Origin: Flavobacterium sp. HSC-61S13
Lineage (GTDB): Bacteria; Bacteroidota; Bacteroidia; Flavobacteriales; Flavobacteriaceae
Direction of reading: 5' to 3'
Length of the DNA: 64,000 nucleotides
Assembly: GCF_024171535.1 (NCBI RefSeq)
Contig: NZ_JALJZV010000007.1
Location: 62,001-126,000, forward strand
Shown here: positions 34,981 to 46,607 of the stretch, in pieces
How the letters are laid out: each line of letters starts with the position of its first letter
How positions within the stretch are numbered: position 1 is the first letter of the stretch
Position numbers and translations under genes: made by a program
The notes under the pieces: generated by a model
Told to the model about the DNA's origin: nothing
Seen by the model: the letters and a program-made list of their open reading frames with translations, nothing else
Databases searched by the model: none

Positions 34981-36636
34981 CTATTTATTCAATAATTCCT
35001 CTGCGTGTAGTAAGGCCGACTCTGAAATGTTTTTTCCCGACAACATTTGTGCTATTTCCACGATGCGTTCTTCCCGAGTCAACAAACGCAGCTGAGAAGT
35101 CGTTGTATCATCAATTGTTGTTTTAAAGACCTTATAGTGATGATCCCCTTTGGCGGCAATCTGTGGTAAATGTGTAATCGACAAAACTTGCATGTTTTGA
35201 CTCATGTTTTTCATAATTACCCCCATTTTATCTGCAATTTCACCGGAAACCCCCGTATCAATTTCATCAAAAATAATGGTAGGCAAGTTGGAGTATTCTG
35301 CCAAAATAGCTTTAATAGCCAACATGATACGAGATAGTTCTCCTCCAGAGGCCACTTTCTTTAATAATCCAAAGTCGATTCCCTTATTGGCAGAGAACAA
35401 CAATTGCAAATCATCCATACCGTTATTCAAAAAGGATTTTGCCGGATTCATCTCAAATTGAAAAGCAGCATTAGGCATACCTAAAAGACTTAATAAATCC
35501 ACTAATTTCTGTTGAAGAACAGGAACAGCCTTCTTTCTTTGTTCGGTCAATTGCGCAGCAATACCCATCAATTCTGCCTCTTTATTTTCGAGTTCGACTA
35601 AGAGTTTTTCTATCTTAACGTCTAAATCATTGGCCATGAAAAGCTTTTCATTGAGCTCGTTTTCAATAGCGACTAATTCTTCTATGGTTTGTACCTGATG
35701 TTTCTTTTGCAAAGCGTAAATCAATTGCAATTTTTCATCTATTAAACGCAACTGTTCCGGGTTGTGAACCAAGCCTTCTGTTTGCATTTCTATTTCATTA
35801 CCAATATCATTTAATTCGATTTCGACACTGTGAACGCGCTCATATAACTCTAAAAACTCTTTAGAGAAATTTGTAATGCGCTGTAGAGAAGCCCGCACTT
35901 CTTTGACTGTATTATTGATTCCAATTTGCTCCTCGTTTAGTAAACTCCAAGATTTCGATAGTGCCTCCTTTACAAATTCCACATTATTCAATTTCTCATA
36001 ATCGGCTTCCAAAGTTTCTTGCTCCCCAGATTTCAGTTGCGCCTGATGCAATTCTTCCGATAAAAACGTATGGTAATCCCTTTCTTTTATCCAGTCTGAT
36101 TGCTGTATTTGCAAGGCCTTTAACTGGTTCTGTCCCTTTTTGAATGCAGATAAAGCAAACTGATACTGCGATAAAACAACGGTATTTTGAGCAACAGCAT
36201 CCAAAATTTGAATTTGATAAATTTCATCAGATAACTCCTGTGTTTGATGCTGAGAATGTATATCGATCAAAGCGACTCCCAAATCGTTGAGTACCGCTAA
36301 ATTTACCGGGCTATCATTGACAAAAGCACGTGATTTCCCCGAAGGTAAAATTTCCCGACGTATGATGGTTGTTTCTTCATAATCGAGATCCAAGGCTTCG
36401 AAAAACGATTGTAACTGATAACTCCCAATTTGAAAATGGGCTTCTATAACACATTTTTCATCTTTAACTTTTAGAGATGTCAAATCCGCTCTCTTACCCA
36501 AAATCAAACCCAATGCTCCTAGTATAATCGATTTACCTGCACCAGTTTCTCCTGTGATAATAGTGAAATGATTGGAAAAACCAATTTCTAAACGCTCAAT
36601 TAAGGCAAAATTTTTAATAGATAATACGCTCAGCAT
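34981..36636 (-). CDS. recN: DNA repair protein RecN
   Basis: SMC-like ATPase acting in double-strand break repair. Walker A is in ITGETGAGKSIILGALG (29-36), and a long coiled-coil middle part follows (about 150-360). The C-terminal ABC head has the signature VASGGELSRIMLA and Walker B IIFDEIDTGVSGEIADKMG. Length is 551 aa, as expected. It lies in the bamD operon between the DUF4835 gene (19 bp upstream) and the TPR gene. Confidence 0.96.
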   Translation of the reverse strand: MLSVLSIKNFALIERLEIGFSNHFTIITGETGAGKSIILGALGLILGKRADLTSLKVKDEKCVIEAHFQIGSYQLQSFFEALDLDYEETTIIRREILPSGKSRAFVNDSPVNLAVLNDLGVALIDIHSQHQTQELSDEIYQIQILDAVAQNTVVLSQYQFALSAFKKGQNQLKALQIQQSDWIKERDYHTFLSEELHQAQLKSGEQETLEADYEKLNNVEFVKEALSKSWSLLNEEQIGINNTVKEVRASLQRITNFSKEFLELYERVHSVEIELNDIGNEIEMQTEGLVHNPEQLRLIDEKLQLIYALQKKHQVQTIEELVAIENELNEKLFMANDLDVKIEKLLVELENKEAELMGIAAQLTEQRKKAVPVLQQKLVDLLSLLGMPNAAFQFEMNPAKSFLNNGMDDLQLLFSANKGIDFGLLKKVASGGELSRIMLAIKAILAEYSNLPTIIFDEIDTGVSGEIADKMGVIMKNMSQNMQVLSITHLPQIAAKGDHHYKVFKTTIDDTTTSQLRLLTREERIVEIAQMLSGKNISESALLHAEELLNK

Positions 36637-36655
36637 GAATGGTATATTTTATCAA

Positions 36656-37540
36656 TTATAATTTACTCCATTTGGCAGAATTCAAAGGAGATATTTTATT
36701 TAGAGTCTCTAAGGTCTTTTGTTTGTTAACATCTGGTCCACCAGAAAAAATAGATACAATTTCATCAGCTTTGGCATCAAAAAAGATTCGCAACAAAAAA
36801 GCATTCGGTCTTACTGCATATAGCTTTGAAAGCGTTTCAATAGATGTGATTACACCTTCTTTACCCTTTTTTGCTTGGTCGGTCATTTTGTCTAAACCAT
36901 CAAAATGATAAATAAACATCGCTTCTCGAAAGGAATCGTTAGAGGAGGACATGATGTCGTTGACTAAAAAATAGCGGTTATTACTGCCATCTCCTTGAGC
37001 CCATCCCTTGTACCCACTCTGTTGTGCCATCGATACTATGCCTGATGCATTTTGAAAGTAACTAGTACCTCCATTTTTCGAAAAACTGTCAGCGTCAAGT
37101 CCCAAAATAATATTGACATAATAACCAACTAAACCCATTAAATTAGAATCAAAGCTATTGGGATTGTAGTTTAGATTTTCAAATTCTGTGTAGGTAAAAC
37201 TAATGTCTTTATCGTTAAAATTTAATAAGGGTGAAGTATAAGTTGAATTGTAAATGATACGTGAAGACTGTACTTGTAGGGTCCCTGAAATCACGTTGTT
37301 ATCATACGCGGTTACATTTAAAAAAAAGTTACAATCGATTTTCTCGTTGTTACCAAAATTTTTAGATGTCCACTTGGTATTATTAATAAAGTCTTTTAAC
37401 GCGGTCTCCAAGGTCTTAAAAACCTGTCTATTGCTATTTCCTATCTGGCTGTGATTAATCGATACCGTAGCATTAAATTCCTGCGCAGTTAACACATTAC
37501 AACAGAGTAAGACAATACTTAATAAAAATAATTTACGCAT
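36656..37540 (-). CDS. DUF4835 family exported protein
   Basis: A 294-aa protein with a cleavable signal peptide (LFLLSIVLLCCNVLTAQ, mature start EFNATVSINHSQIGN). The sequence matches what I know of DUF4835, a Bacteroidota family of exported proteins found between coaBC and recN; features include FINNTKWTSKNF and GYYVNIILGLDADSF. Its start overlaps the coaBC end by 8 bp. Its fixed place in an operon with bamD suggests an envelope role, but the function is unknown. Confidence 0.85.
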   Translation of the reverse strand: MRKLFLLSIVLLCCNVLTAQEFNATVSINHSQIGNSNRQVFKTLETALKDFINNTKWTSKNFGNNEKIDCNFFLNVTAYDNNVISGTLQVQSSRIIYNSTYTSPLLNFNDKDISFTYTEFENLNYNPNSFDSNLMGLVGYYVNIILGLDADSFSKNGGTSYFQNASGIVSMAQQSGYKGWAQGDGSNNRYFLVNDIMSSSNDSFREAMFIYHFDGLDKMTDQAKKGKEGVITSIETLSKLYAVRPNAFLLRIFFDAKADEIVSIFSGGPDVNKQKTLETLNKISPLNSAKWSKL

Positions 37541-38741
37541 AGTGTTCCTTTATTTTATTGACAATATCTACCGCAACAGCTTCTTTACTTTTTAACTCCA
37601 TGGGCATTATATGAAATGCTTTATCAATAAAAGTTACTTTATTGGTTGGCACTCCAAATCCAGCTCCTTGGTCGTTTAGTGAATTTAGAACAATCAGATC
37701 TAAATTCTTTTTTCTTATTTTTTGTTGGGCATGCTCTATTTCATTTTCTGTTTCCAAGGCAAAACCTATCAAAAACTGTTGTTTTTTAATAGCACCTAAG
37801 GAGGCTAAAATATCGGGATTTTTTTCAAGTTCGATAACGAAATCATCAGCAGATTTCTTTATTTTTTGAGTTGCTTTATTTTTTGGCCTATAATCCGCAA
37901 CTGCGGCTGCTCCAATAAACACATCTACTCCATCAAAATGCTGATGACATACATCATACATCTCTTGGGCAGAAAGCACCGAAATAGTCTCCACCAACGG
38001 ATGATTGATATGCTGTTGCGTTGGCCCTGTGACTAAAACCACCTTAGCACCTTCTTGAGCTGCTGCTAAAGCGATATCAAATCCCATCTTACCAGAAGAA
38101 TGATTACCTATAAAACGCACCGGATCGATAGCTTCGTATGTTGGTCCGGCAGTTATTAATATTTTTTTTCCGTTAAGGCTTTTGTCTTTAGACAGGGACT
38201 TTGTAAGAAAAGCAACGATATTTTCCGGTTCGGCCATTCTGCCTTCACCAAAAAGACCACTTGCCAACTCACCTTTTTCTGCGGGAATCATCAGGTTTTT
38301 ATAAGATTCTAAAACCTTTAAATTATTTTGTGTAGAAGGATGGATATACATATCCAGATCCATAGCAGGCGCGAAATAGACCGGGCATTTTGCCGAAAGA
38401 TAAATCGCCTGTAATAAGTTATCACACGCACCAGTGACCATTTTTGAAATCGTATTGGCTGTTGCTGGCGCAATGAGTATTAAATCTGCCCAAAGCGCGA
38501 TCTCTACATGGTTATTCCAAGTGGATGTCGCTTGATTTGAATTAAAAAAATCGGTATATACCGGTTTTTTAGATAGGGTAGACAATGTAAATGAAGTCAC
38601 AAATTGATGAGAAGCAGGTGTCATGATTACTTGAACCTCGGCACCTGCTTTTATCAATAGTCTCACTAAACTTGCCGTCTTGTAAGCGGCAATTCCACCA
38701 GATATACCCAGTACTATTTTCTTTCCGCTTAAAACTGACAT
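37533..38741 (-). CDS. coaBC: Bifunctional phosphopantothenoylcysteine decarboxylase/synthetase CoaBC
   Basis: Carries out two steps of coenzyme A synthesis. The N-terminal flavin-dependent CoaC domain (about 1-180; GISGGIAAYKTASLVRLL, IAPATANTISKMVTGACDN, PAMDLDMYIHP) is followed by the CoaB domain (about 190-402; ITAGPTYEAIDPVRFIGNHS, SSGKMGFDIALAA). Length is 402 aa. It is the third gene of the bamD operon, 13 bp after the omega subunit gene and overlapping DUF4835 by 8 bp. Confidence 0.96.
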   Translation of the reverse strand: MSVLSGKKIVLGISGGIAAYKTASLVRLLIKAGAEVQVIMTPASHQFVTSFTLSTLSKKPVYTDFFNSNQATSTWNNHVEIALWADLILIAPATANTISKMVTGACDNLLQAIYLSAKCPVYFAPAMDLDMYIHPSTQNNLKVLESYKNLMIPAEKGELASGLFGEGRMAEPENIVAFLTKSLSKDKSLNGKKILITAGPTYEAIDPVRFIGNHSSGKMGFDIALAAAQEGAKVVLVTGPTQQHINHPLVETISVLSAQEMYDVCHQHFDGVDVFIGAAAVADYRPKNKATQKIKKSADDFVIELEKNPDILASLGAIKKQQFLIGFALETENEIEHAQQKIRKKNLDLIVLNSLNDQGAGFGVPTNKVTFIDKAFHIMPMELKSKEAVAVDIVNKIKEHYA

Positions 38742-38754
38742 GTCGTAGAGTATG

Positions 38755-39072
38755 TTATTTCACAACTTCTTTATAAGTAATATCTCCATTTAACCATTCT
38801 TCCACTGCTAGAGCATGCGGTTTAGGCAATTTTTCGTAAAATTTAGACACTTCAATTTGTTCTTTATTTTCAAAAACCTCGTCTAAACTATCGTTATATG
38901 TCGCAAATTCATCCAATTTATCCAACAATTCTTTCTTGATATCAGCATTGATTTGGTTCGCTCTTTTAGCAATAATGGTAATCGCTTCATAAACATTTCC
39001 TGTCGGCTCTTCAATCTTGTTTTTGTTGTAAGTAATTGTGTTTACTGGAGCATTCGTTTTCTTTAAATCCAT
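38755..39072 (-). CDS. rpoZ: RNA polymerase omega subunit (Rpb6-like, Bacteroidota type)
   Basis: A 105-aa protein starting MDLKKTNAPVNTITYNKNKI with the conserved stretch GNVYEAITIIAKRANQINAD (about 25-44), the omega/Rpb6 motif in this phylum. The second half is acidic and variable (DSLDEVFENKEQIEVSKFYE). It assists assembly of the polymerase beta' subunit. It lies between bamD (7 bp upstream) and coaBC, as is usual in flavobacteria. Confidence 0.88.
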   Translation of the reverse strand: MDLKKTNAPVNTITYNKNKIEEPTGNVYEAITIIAKRANQINADIKKELLDKLDEFATYNDSLDEVFENKEQIEVSKFYEKLPKPHALAVEEWLNGDITYKEVVK

Positions 39073-39079
39073 CCTAAAA

Positions 39080-39886
39080 TTATTTTGAAAATTGTTGTAA
39101 ATCTTTATTAACTCGTTCCAACATTCTGTCGGCCTGATTTCTATATTTTGTATCCTCTTTAAATCGAATTAAAGCATCATACATTGTTTTTGCATTTTCC
39201 AAACGGTCTTCCATTTTTGAATAAACACTGTTTATAGCCAAATTATAAGCAGAATCAAATTTGTAATACAAAGCATCTTCTTTATAAATGGTACCAGGAT
39301 AATCAAATATAAAATTATCTAATGCAATAATCGCAGCTGTATAATCTCGAGTCCAACCACCAATTGTGTTTAATTGTTTGGCATTCTCAAAAGTCTTTTG
39401 CTCCAATTTCTGATTGGCTTTGGTCATCATTTGATTTGCTTCGATGGCGTATTCTGAGGCAGGATACGTATCGATAAATTCCTGTAACTTCGTAATTGTA
39501 AGTACTGTAAATCCTTGATCCAACGAATATACTGGGGATAAGGCAAAAGTAGATTTTATCTCTAGCAATAAGGCTTCTTCGTGATGTACACTTTTAGGAT
39601 ATGCCGCTGCAAATAATTTATAGCGCTCTCGCGATAACATATAATCCTTTACAAAATAGGAAGCATTTGCAAAGTTAAAAAACATCTCCTCTGCATCAGG
39701 TGTACCTCTACCTACTCGTTCTAATTGTTCATAGAGGCGAAGTGCTTTTCTATATTTTTTTTGCTCATATAATTTTTGTGCTACTTCTCTTTTGTAAGCG
39801 ACATCATCAGATTTAATCGCTTTTTGAAGCGGACCACATCCGACTAATACAACCATCAAAAGAGCTAAGCTTATATATTTTTTCAT
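39080..39886 (-). CDS. bamD: Outer-membrane assembly lipoprotein BamD
   Basis: Essential lipoprotein of the BAM complex that folds outer-membrane barrels. Signal peptide with lipobox VVLVGC (Cys17), then GPLQKAIKSDD. Five TPR-like repeats follow (YEQKKYRKALRLYEQLERVG; FVKDYMLSRERYKLFAAAYP; FIDTYPASEYAIEANQMM). At 268 aa the length fits. It is the first gene of the long minus-strand operon that ends with fabI; a -7 box lies about 150 bases upstream. Confidence 0.94.
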   Translation of the reverse strand: MKKYISLALLMVVLVGCGPLQKAIKSDDVAYKREVAQKLYEQKKYRKALRLYEQLERVGRGTPDAEEMFFNFANASYFVKDYMLSRERYKLFAAAYPKSVHHEEALLLEIKSTFALSPVYSLDQGFTVLTITKLQEFIDTYPASEYAIEANQMMTKANQKLEQKTFENAKQLNTIGGWTRDYTAAIIALDNFIFDYPGTIYKEDALYYKFDSAYNLAINSVYSKMEDRLENAKTMYDALIRFKEDTKYRNQADRMLERVNKDLQQFSK

Positions 39887-40033
39887 ATATGGATATTATT
39901 TAACATTTAAGATATGACAACACACAACGCTCACTAGTCTATACCTATGACAAACTAATTCATACTGGCGATTTCATATTATTTATTGTTTATAGCAAAA
40001 AGTCTCCCCGAGATAGTTCTATGAAAACAAATG

Positions 40034-40041
40034 CAAATTTA
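40034..40041 (-). promoter_or_regulatory. Candidate -7 box of the bamD operon
   Basis: Minus strand TAAATTTG, a perfect -7 match, about 148 bases before the bamD ATG. If used, the mRNA has a leader of roughly 140 nt; no leader structure beyond weak local pairing was recognised. Confidence 0.4.
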
Positions 40042-40067
40042 AGTATTAATTGGATTATAAAAAACCT

Positions 40068-40110
40068 TTTTGTATTAAAAAAGAAAAGATGTCAATAACA
40101 GACATCTTTT
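40068..40110 (-). terminator. Terminator of the dapA-ferritin transcript
   Basis: Perfect 10-bp stem AAAAGATGTC/GACATCTTTT (40084-40093 and 40101-40110), loop AATAACA, followed on the minus strand by CTTTTTT. It lies 30 bases after the ferritin stop codon. Confidence 0.88.
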
Positions 40111-40139
40111 CTTGATTTTTTTCAAGAATTAAAACCGAA

Positions 40140-40649
40140 TTATAAAACTGGTTTTACTTGCTGATTGAAATTTTTAAGATCATTATCAAATAAATAAAGT
40201 CCTCCTTTATCGTCTCCAATTAAATTAATCTTATCCAGTATCGTACGTGCTGTTGCCTCTTCTTCGATCTGTTCAGAAACATACCATTGCAAGAAATTAT
40301 GCGTTGCATAATCTCTTTCTGTCAATGAGATATGTACTAAATCATTAATACTTTGAGAAACATATACTTCGTGATCAAACAATTGTTTGAAAAGTGCTTT
40401 AAAAGAAGTATGATCCAATTCCGGCTTTGAAATTGCAGGTATATCCGCTACGCCACCTCTTTGATTGACGTACTTGATCAATTTCAACATATGTTGACGC
40501 TCTTCGTCAGATTGCGCATACATAAAAGTCGCAATACCTTCAAAACCTTGAATCTCTGCCCAAGACGCCATTTCCAAATATATCTGAGACGAATCGCCTT
40601 CAATTTTCACTTGTCTGTTTAATGCTTTTTCTAAATCTGCTGATAACAT
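40140..40649 (-). CDS. ftnA: Ferritin (bacterial, non-haem)
   Basis: Iron-storage protein forming a 24-mer cage that oxidises Fe(II). Length is 169 aa, with the four-helix pattern and ferroxidase ligands in the expected places: E17 in QVKIEGDSSQIYLEMASWAE, and E49/E50-H53 in YAQSDEERQHMLKLI. A later helix has WYVSEQIEEEATARTI. It is 15 bp downstream of dapA on the same strand and ends before a strong terminator. No Fur box was recognised near it, which fits its being distal in an operon. Confidence 0.95.
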   Translation of the reverse strand: MLSADLEKALNRQVKIEGDSSQIYLEMASWAEIQGFEGIATFMYAQSDEERQHMLKLIKYVNQRGGVADIPAISKPELDHTSFKALFKQLFDHEVYVSQSINDLVHISLTERDYATHNFLQWYVSEQIEEEATARTILDKINLIGDDKGGLYLFDNDLKNFNQQVKPVL

Positions 40650-40664
40650 GATTCTTATATTTTT

Positions 40665-41558
40665 TTAAAGATTGGCTAATTTATAGTTTTTAACAACAAA
40701 AGAATTAATCCTTTTTGCTAAATCTTCGTTAACATTCACCAAAGGCAAACGCACAGTATCTCCAGTAACGTTCATCGATTTTAACATGGCTTTGATTCCC
40801 GCAGGATTACCTTGTTCAAAAATCATATCTATGCTTTCAGCCAGTTGATAATGCAATTCAAATGCCTGATCAACTTCTCTACGTAAGCCCATACGAATTA
40901 GATTGGAGAAATCCTCAGCAAATGCCTGACCTATAACTGAAATTACACCGGCTCCACCGGCTAACACCATTGGCAAAGCGATCATATCGTCACCAGAAAT
41001 CACCAAAAAGTGCTCTGGCTTGTTTTTAATCAATTCCATGGCCTGTACCAAATCACCTGCAGCTTCTTTTATTCCAATTACGTTTGGAAATTCACTAGCC
41101 AATCGCAATGCGGTAGTTGGCAACATATTACTTGCTGTCCTACCCGGCACATTATACAATATAATTGGCAAAGGAGAACTCAAAGCTATTGCTTTAAAAT
41201 GTTGGTATATCCCTTCTTGTGTCGGTTTGTTATAAAATGGAGAAACAGACAAAATCGCATCAAATCCCTTAAGATTTTCAGCATTCAATTCTTCTACAAC
41301 CCCTGCAGTATGATTTCCCCCAACACCTAAAACCAATGGCAATCTCCCCTTATTCGCATCAATTATGGTCTTCTTCACCAACTCCTTTTCCTCTTTGGAC
41401 AAAGTAACAGACTCTCCAGTAGTTCCAAGAACCACTAAATACTCTACTCCACCCACTATTACGTGATTTACTAATTTTTGTAGCGCCTCTACGTCAACGG
41501 AAAAATCGCTTTTAAACGGAGTCACCAAAGCAACTCCTGTACCCATAAATGATTGCAT
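40665..41558 (-). CDS. dapA: 4-hydroxy-tetrahydrodipicolinate synthase DapA
   Basis: Condenses pyruvate and aspartate semialdehyde, the first committed step to diaminopimelate and lysine. It is a TIM-barrel of 297 aa with [14 protein letters not shown], the catalytic Tyr in ILYNVPGRT and the Schiff-base Lys in [10 protein letters not shown]. The upstream small gene is separated by four bases and ferritin follows after 15 bp, so the three form an operon. Confidence 0.95.
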   Translation of the reverse strand: MQSFMGTGVALVTPFKSDFSVDVEALQKLVNHVIVGGVEYLVVLGTTGESVTLSKEEKELVKKTIIDANKGRLPLVLGVGGNHTAGVVEELNAENLKGFDAILSVSPFYNKPTQEGIYQHFKAIALSSPLPIILYNVPGRTASNMLPTTALRLASEFPNVIGIKEAAGDLVQAMELIKNKPEHFLVISGDDMIALPMVLAGGAGVISVIGQAFAEDFSNLIRMGLRREVDQAFELHYQLAESIDMIFEQGNPAGIKAMLKSMNVTGDTVRLPLVNVNEDLAKRINSFVVKNYKLANL

Positions 41559-41562
41559 CTTT

Positions 41563-42075
41563 TTATTTTTTAAAAATTTCTATATATCTAAATAATTCTT
41601 CAATATACGTTTTATATTGCTCGATAGGTAGTTGTAGCGACAAATGATTATTACTGAGTTTTATGGTGGAAAAACCCACTTTAAACCTTGCTTGAGAATG
41701 TGCCGTTGACCACAACAACAACATCTCATCAACATCGTAATAACTGATCAATAAATCAAAAGGGGTATCGATAAAACGTTGAACTTTTTCATTTTTCAGC
41801 TTACCCTCCCAATCAAAATCTCCAACTTTGATAGCCACTTCGCCATCCTTTAAAGCACCTACAACCGACCTACTAAGTAGAAAACTAATTTGATCTGAAC
41901 CAATACCGCGAAGTCCTAATTCTTTTACAACAGCTTCCTTGTTAGCAAAATCCTTTTGATTCAAAATGATTCCAACCTGTTTGATGACCCCGTTAAAATC
42001 AATATGCTGCCCTCGCGACAGCTGATTTTTCACCGATCTTTTAAGGGCTTTATACTTTATTATATTTAAAAACAT
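41563..42075 (-). CDS. Conserved flavobacterial protein (DUF6913-like)
   Basis: A 170-aa cytoplasmic protein starting [22 protein letters not shown], with [29 protein letters not shown] in its central part and a C-terminal [17 protein letters not shown]. The sequence resembles the family I know as DUF6913, commonly next to dapA in flavobacteria. No catalytic motif is visible. It is the promoter-proximal gene of the operon with dapA (four-base gap). Function unknown. Confidence 0.75.
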   Translation of the reverse strand: MFLNIIKYKALKRSVKNQLSRGQHIDFNGVIKQVGIILNQKDFANKEAVVKELGLRGIGSDQISFLLSRSVVGALKDGEVAIKVGDFDWEGKLKNEKVQRFIDTPFDLLISYYDVDEMLLLWSTAHSQARFKVGFSTIKLSNNHLSLQLPIEQYKTYIEELFRYIEIFKK

Positions 42076-42231
42076 AGTCGTTGTAGTTCCTTACAAAGTT
42101 AATAAAATATAGCTTAACTGAATTGTGAAATATCAAAAAGAAAACGAATAATCTTAAACTATCACAACACTAACCGTCATAAGATTGACTAAAAATCAAT
42201 ACAACAAATAAACCCCAGTAAATCACCTAGG

Positions 42232-44717
<2,486 letters not shown>

Positions 44718-44919
44718 AATTAACTATTTAATACTCTAGACCACAGCTTTTATTCGCAACGCATCGAAATCAACACGAAACAAAGCCATAATCCAGGTAA
44801 TTTGAACTTCTATTTTCTAAAATTCAAAAATACGATACTTTACAATTCTTCTTCGCCTTTTTTAAAAAAAACGCGACGAATCTTTAATTTCAAAAAATAT
44901 AAAACAGTCGGCGAACTAC

Positions 44920-44935
44920 TGACATACAGTTGTCA
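44920..44935. promoter_or_regulatory. Inverted-repeat operator candidate before the DinB-family gene
   Basis: TGACA-TACAGT-TGTCA, a perfect 5-6-5 inverted repeat ending 11 bases before the -7 box. The neighbouring WYL regulator (45483-46454) is the obvious candidate to bind it. Confidence 0.55.
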
Positions 44936-44946
44936 TTTGGAGACCC

Positions 44947-44954
44947 TAATTTTG
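44947..44954 (+). promoter_or_regulatory. Candidate -7 box of the DinB-family gene
   Basis: TAATTTTG matches TAnnTTTG and lies 24 bases before ATG 44979. It is inside the longer open frame that begins at 44802 and so supports the downstream start. Confidence 0.5.
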
Positions 44955-44978
44955 AAAAATAATATTAAATCAATCCTT

Positions 44979-45449
44979 ATGAATACAATCCTTTTATCAA
45001 AAGAAGAACTGTTAATCCACTGGCAAGGTCACCGTGCATTAACACGTAAAACAATTGAAGCATTCCCAGAAAAAGAACTTTTTGAATTTGCCATCGGCAA
45101 TATGCGACCATTTTCAGTTATGGTTCACGAAATACTCGCTATAGGAGTACCTGGTCTACAAGAAATTGTATCAAAAGAAACCGCTGAATTTAAAGAACAT
45201 ACCAATCTTTACAAAACTAAAGACGAACTCTTAGCTCAATGGGATCATGACACCGCAGCAATCAATTCGCAATATGCCTTAATTCCTGAAACAGATTTTC
45301 GCGTAGAATTTAATCTTTTTGGGCAATATAAGAATTCAGCGGTAAACAGCATCTTGTACTTTATAGATAATGAAGTACATCACCGAGCTCAAGCTTTTGT
45401 CTACTTGCGAGCACTAAACATGACGCCACCTTTTTTCTGGGAGCGTTAA
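44979..45449 (+). CDS. DinB/YfiT-family putative metal-dependent protein
   Basis: A 156-aa four-helix-bundle protein of the DinB superfamily. Helical segments carry the expected histidines (MVHEILAIGVPGLQEIV near residue 50; DNEVHHRAQAFVYLRAL near the C-terminus). The frame is open 59 codons further upstream, but that part is basic and low-complexity and contains the operator and -7 box, so I start at MNTILLSKEELLIHWQGHRA. The family includes thiol transferases and metal-dependent hydrolases; the substrate is unknown. It is convergent with a WYL regulator, a common pairing for DinB-like genes. Confidence 0.85.
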   Translation: MNTILLSKEELLIHWQGHRALTRKTIEAFPEKELFEFAIGNMRPFSVMVHEILAIGVPGLQEIVSKETAEFKEHTNLYKTKDELLAQWDHDTAAINSQYALIPETDFRVEFNLFGQYKNSAVNSILYFIDNEVHHRAQAFVYLRALNMTPPFFWER

Positions 45450-45453
45450 ATAC

Positions 45454-45485
45454 AAAAAAATCCAGCTATTACGCTGGATTTTTTA
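45454..45485. terminator. Bidirectional terminator between the DinB-family and WYL genes
   Basis: Stem TCCAGC/GCTGGA (45461-45466 and 45473-45478) extended by A/T pairs, with A-run on the left and T-run on the right; it serves both convergent genes. Confidence 0.88.
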
Positions 45486-46454
45486 TTGCTGTAATTCATC
45501 TAGATTTTTGAGGTTTTCTCTAGCAAATACACGAATCGTCTCCTTTAGACTATCGGGTTCCAAAATTTTCGCTTTATCACCAAACATCATATACCAACGT
45601 GCAAATCCATTATTTAAGTTTGAACACATAAAAGTCACTTCTACTTGATCACCTTTTTCAACTTCACTGTGAAAACCAAAATAATCACGTTCCCACTTCA
45701 AATGTTTTACCACTTCCTGATCTACGGAAATCCGCACCTTCACTAGAGTTTCCAAATCTTGTTGTTGTTTCTCCAAATAAAACTCTAAAGGCTTATGCTG
45801 CCTCTCAAACGGCTTTGCTGTTAAATCAACTCGATGTACCCGATCCAATCGAAATTGCCTGTAGTCCAAACGCAAATGACAGTAAGCAACAAAATACCAA
45901 AAGCCATTTTCATGAAAAACTCCAACAGGCTCCACCTCCCTGACAGACGGCACCGACGCCTCCACACTTTGATAAGAAATAGACAAACATAAACGAACCG
46001 ATATTCCTTCAAACAATACCGACAAACCCTCAGGCAGCTCTTGATTAAACAACTCTGTTTTTGAACGCATCAAAACCTTACTCTCTACCGTCGAGACCAC
46101 CGCCTTATCCGTAGTTCGCAACATCGCCTTCATCTTATATAAGGCCGAACTAAATTGCCCACTAAGATTTTTATCGAGATAGTTCTTCATCAGTTTTTCC
46201 GCCACCCCAAAACTCAAAGCTTCTTCTTTCGTAAAGAGTACCGGTCTCATTCGGAATCCATCAACTAAAGAATACCCAACCCCCACTTCACTATAAACCG
46301 GTATGCCCGCCAATTCTAAAGAACGAATATCTCTGTAAATCGTACGAAGACTTACCTCAAAACGATCCGCCAATTCCTGCGCAGTCACCACTTTCTTAGA
46401 CTGCAATTGAATCATAATCGCCAATATCCGATCGAAACGCTTGTTGATTTCCAT
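45483..46454 (-). CDS. WYL-domain transcriptional regulator (YafY/HTH_11 type)
   Basis: A 323-aa regulator: N-terminal HTH_11 winged helix (about 1-60; TAQELADRFEVSLRTIYRDIRSLELAGIPV), then a WYL domain in the second half (FWYFVAYCHLRLDYRQFRLDRV, about 185-206) and a C-terminal WCX-like region ending ARENLKNLDELQQ. WYL proteins sense ligands and often control an adjacent enzyme gene. The likely target is the convergent DinB-family gene, in front of which a TGACA/TGTCA repeat lies. Confidence 0.9.
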   Translation of the reverse strand: MEINKRFDRILAIMIQLQSKKVVTAQELADRFEVSLRTIYRDIRSLELAGIPVYSEVGVGYSLVDGFRMRPVLFTKEEALSFGVAEKLMKNYLDKNLSGQFSSALYKMKAMLRTTDKAVVSTVESKVLMRSKTELFNQELPEGLSVLFEGISVRLCLSISYQSVEASVPSVREVEPVGVFHENGFWYFVAYCHLRLDYRQFRLDRVHRVDLTAKPFERQHKPLEFYLEKQQQDLETLVKVRISVDQEVVKHLKWERDYFGFHSEVEKGDQVEVTFMCSNLNNGFARWYMMFGDKAKILEPDSLKETIRVFARENLKNLDELQQ

Positions 46455-46557
46455 GTTGGAATTTTTTATGTTTTAAGGTAAAAATAAATATTTATTCATA
46501 AGCAGTGAATAGTAAGCAGTGGAAAGAAGAATTTTGTTCAATTAAAAGTGCTTATAA

Positions 46558-46590
46558 CAAAAAAAGCCTTCTCGTTGGAGAAGGCTTTAA
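46558..46590 (-). terminator. Terminator of the rpsF-rpsR-rplI operon
   Basis: Perfect 11-bp stem AAAGCCTTCTC/GAGAAGGCTTT (46563-46573 and 46578-46588) with a GTTG loop and a T-run on the minus strand, about 20 bases after rplI. Confidence 0.9.
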
Positions 46591-46607
46591 TATATCAAAT
46601 CAATTGA

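Noticed and set aside
44802-44978. Upstream extension of the DinB-family frame by 59 codons
   Set aside because: The extension is basic and Phe/Leu/Lys-rich, unlike the domain, and contains the -7 box and the inverted-repeat operator.
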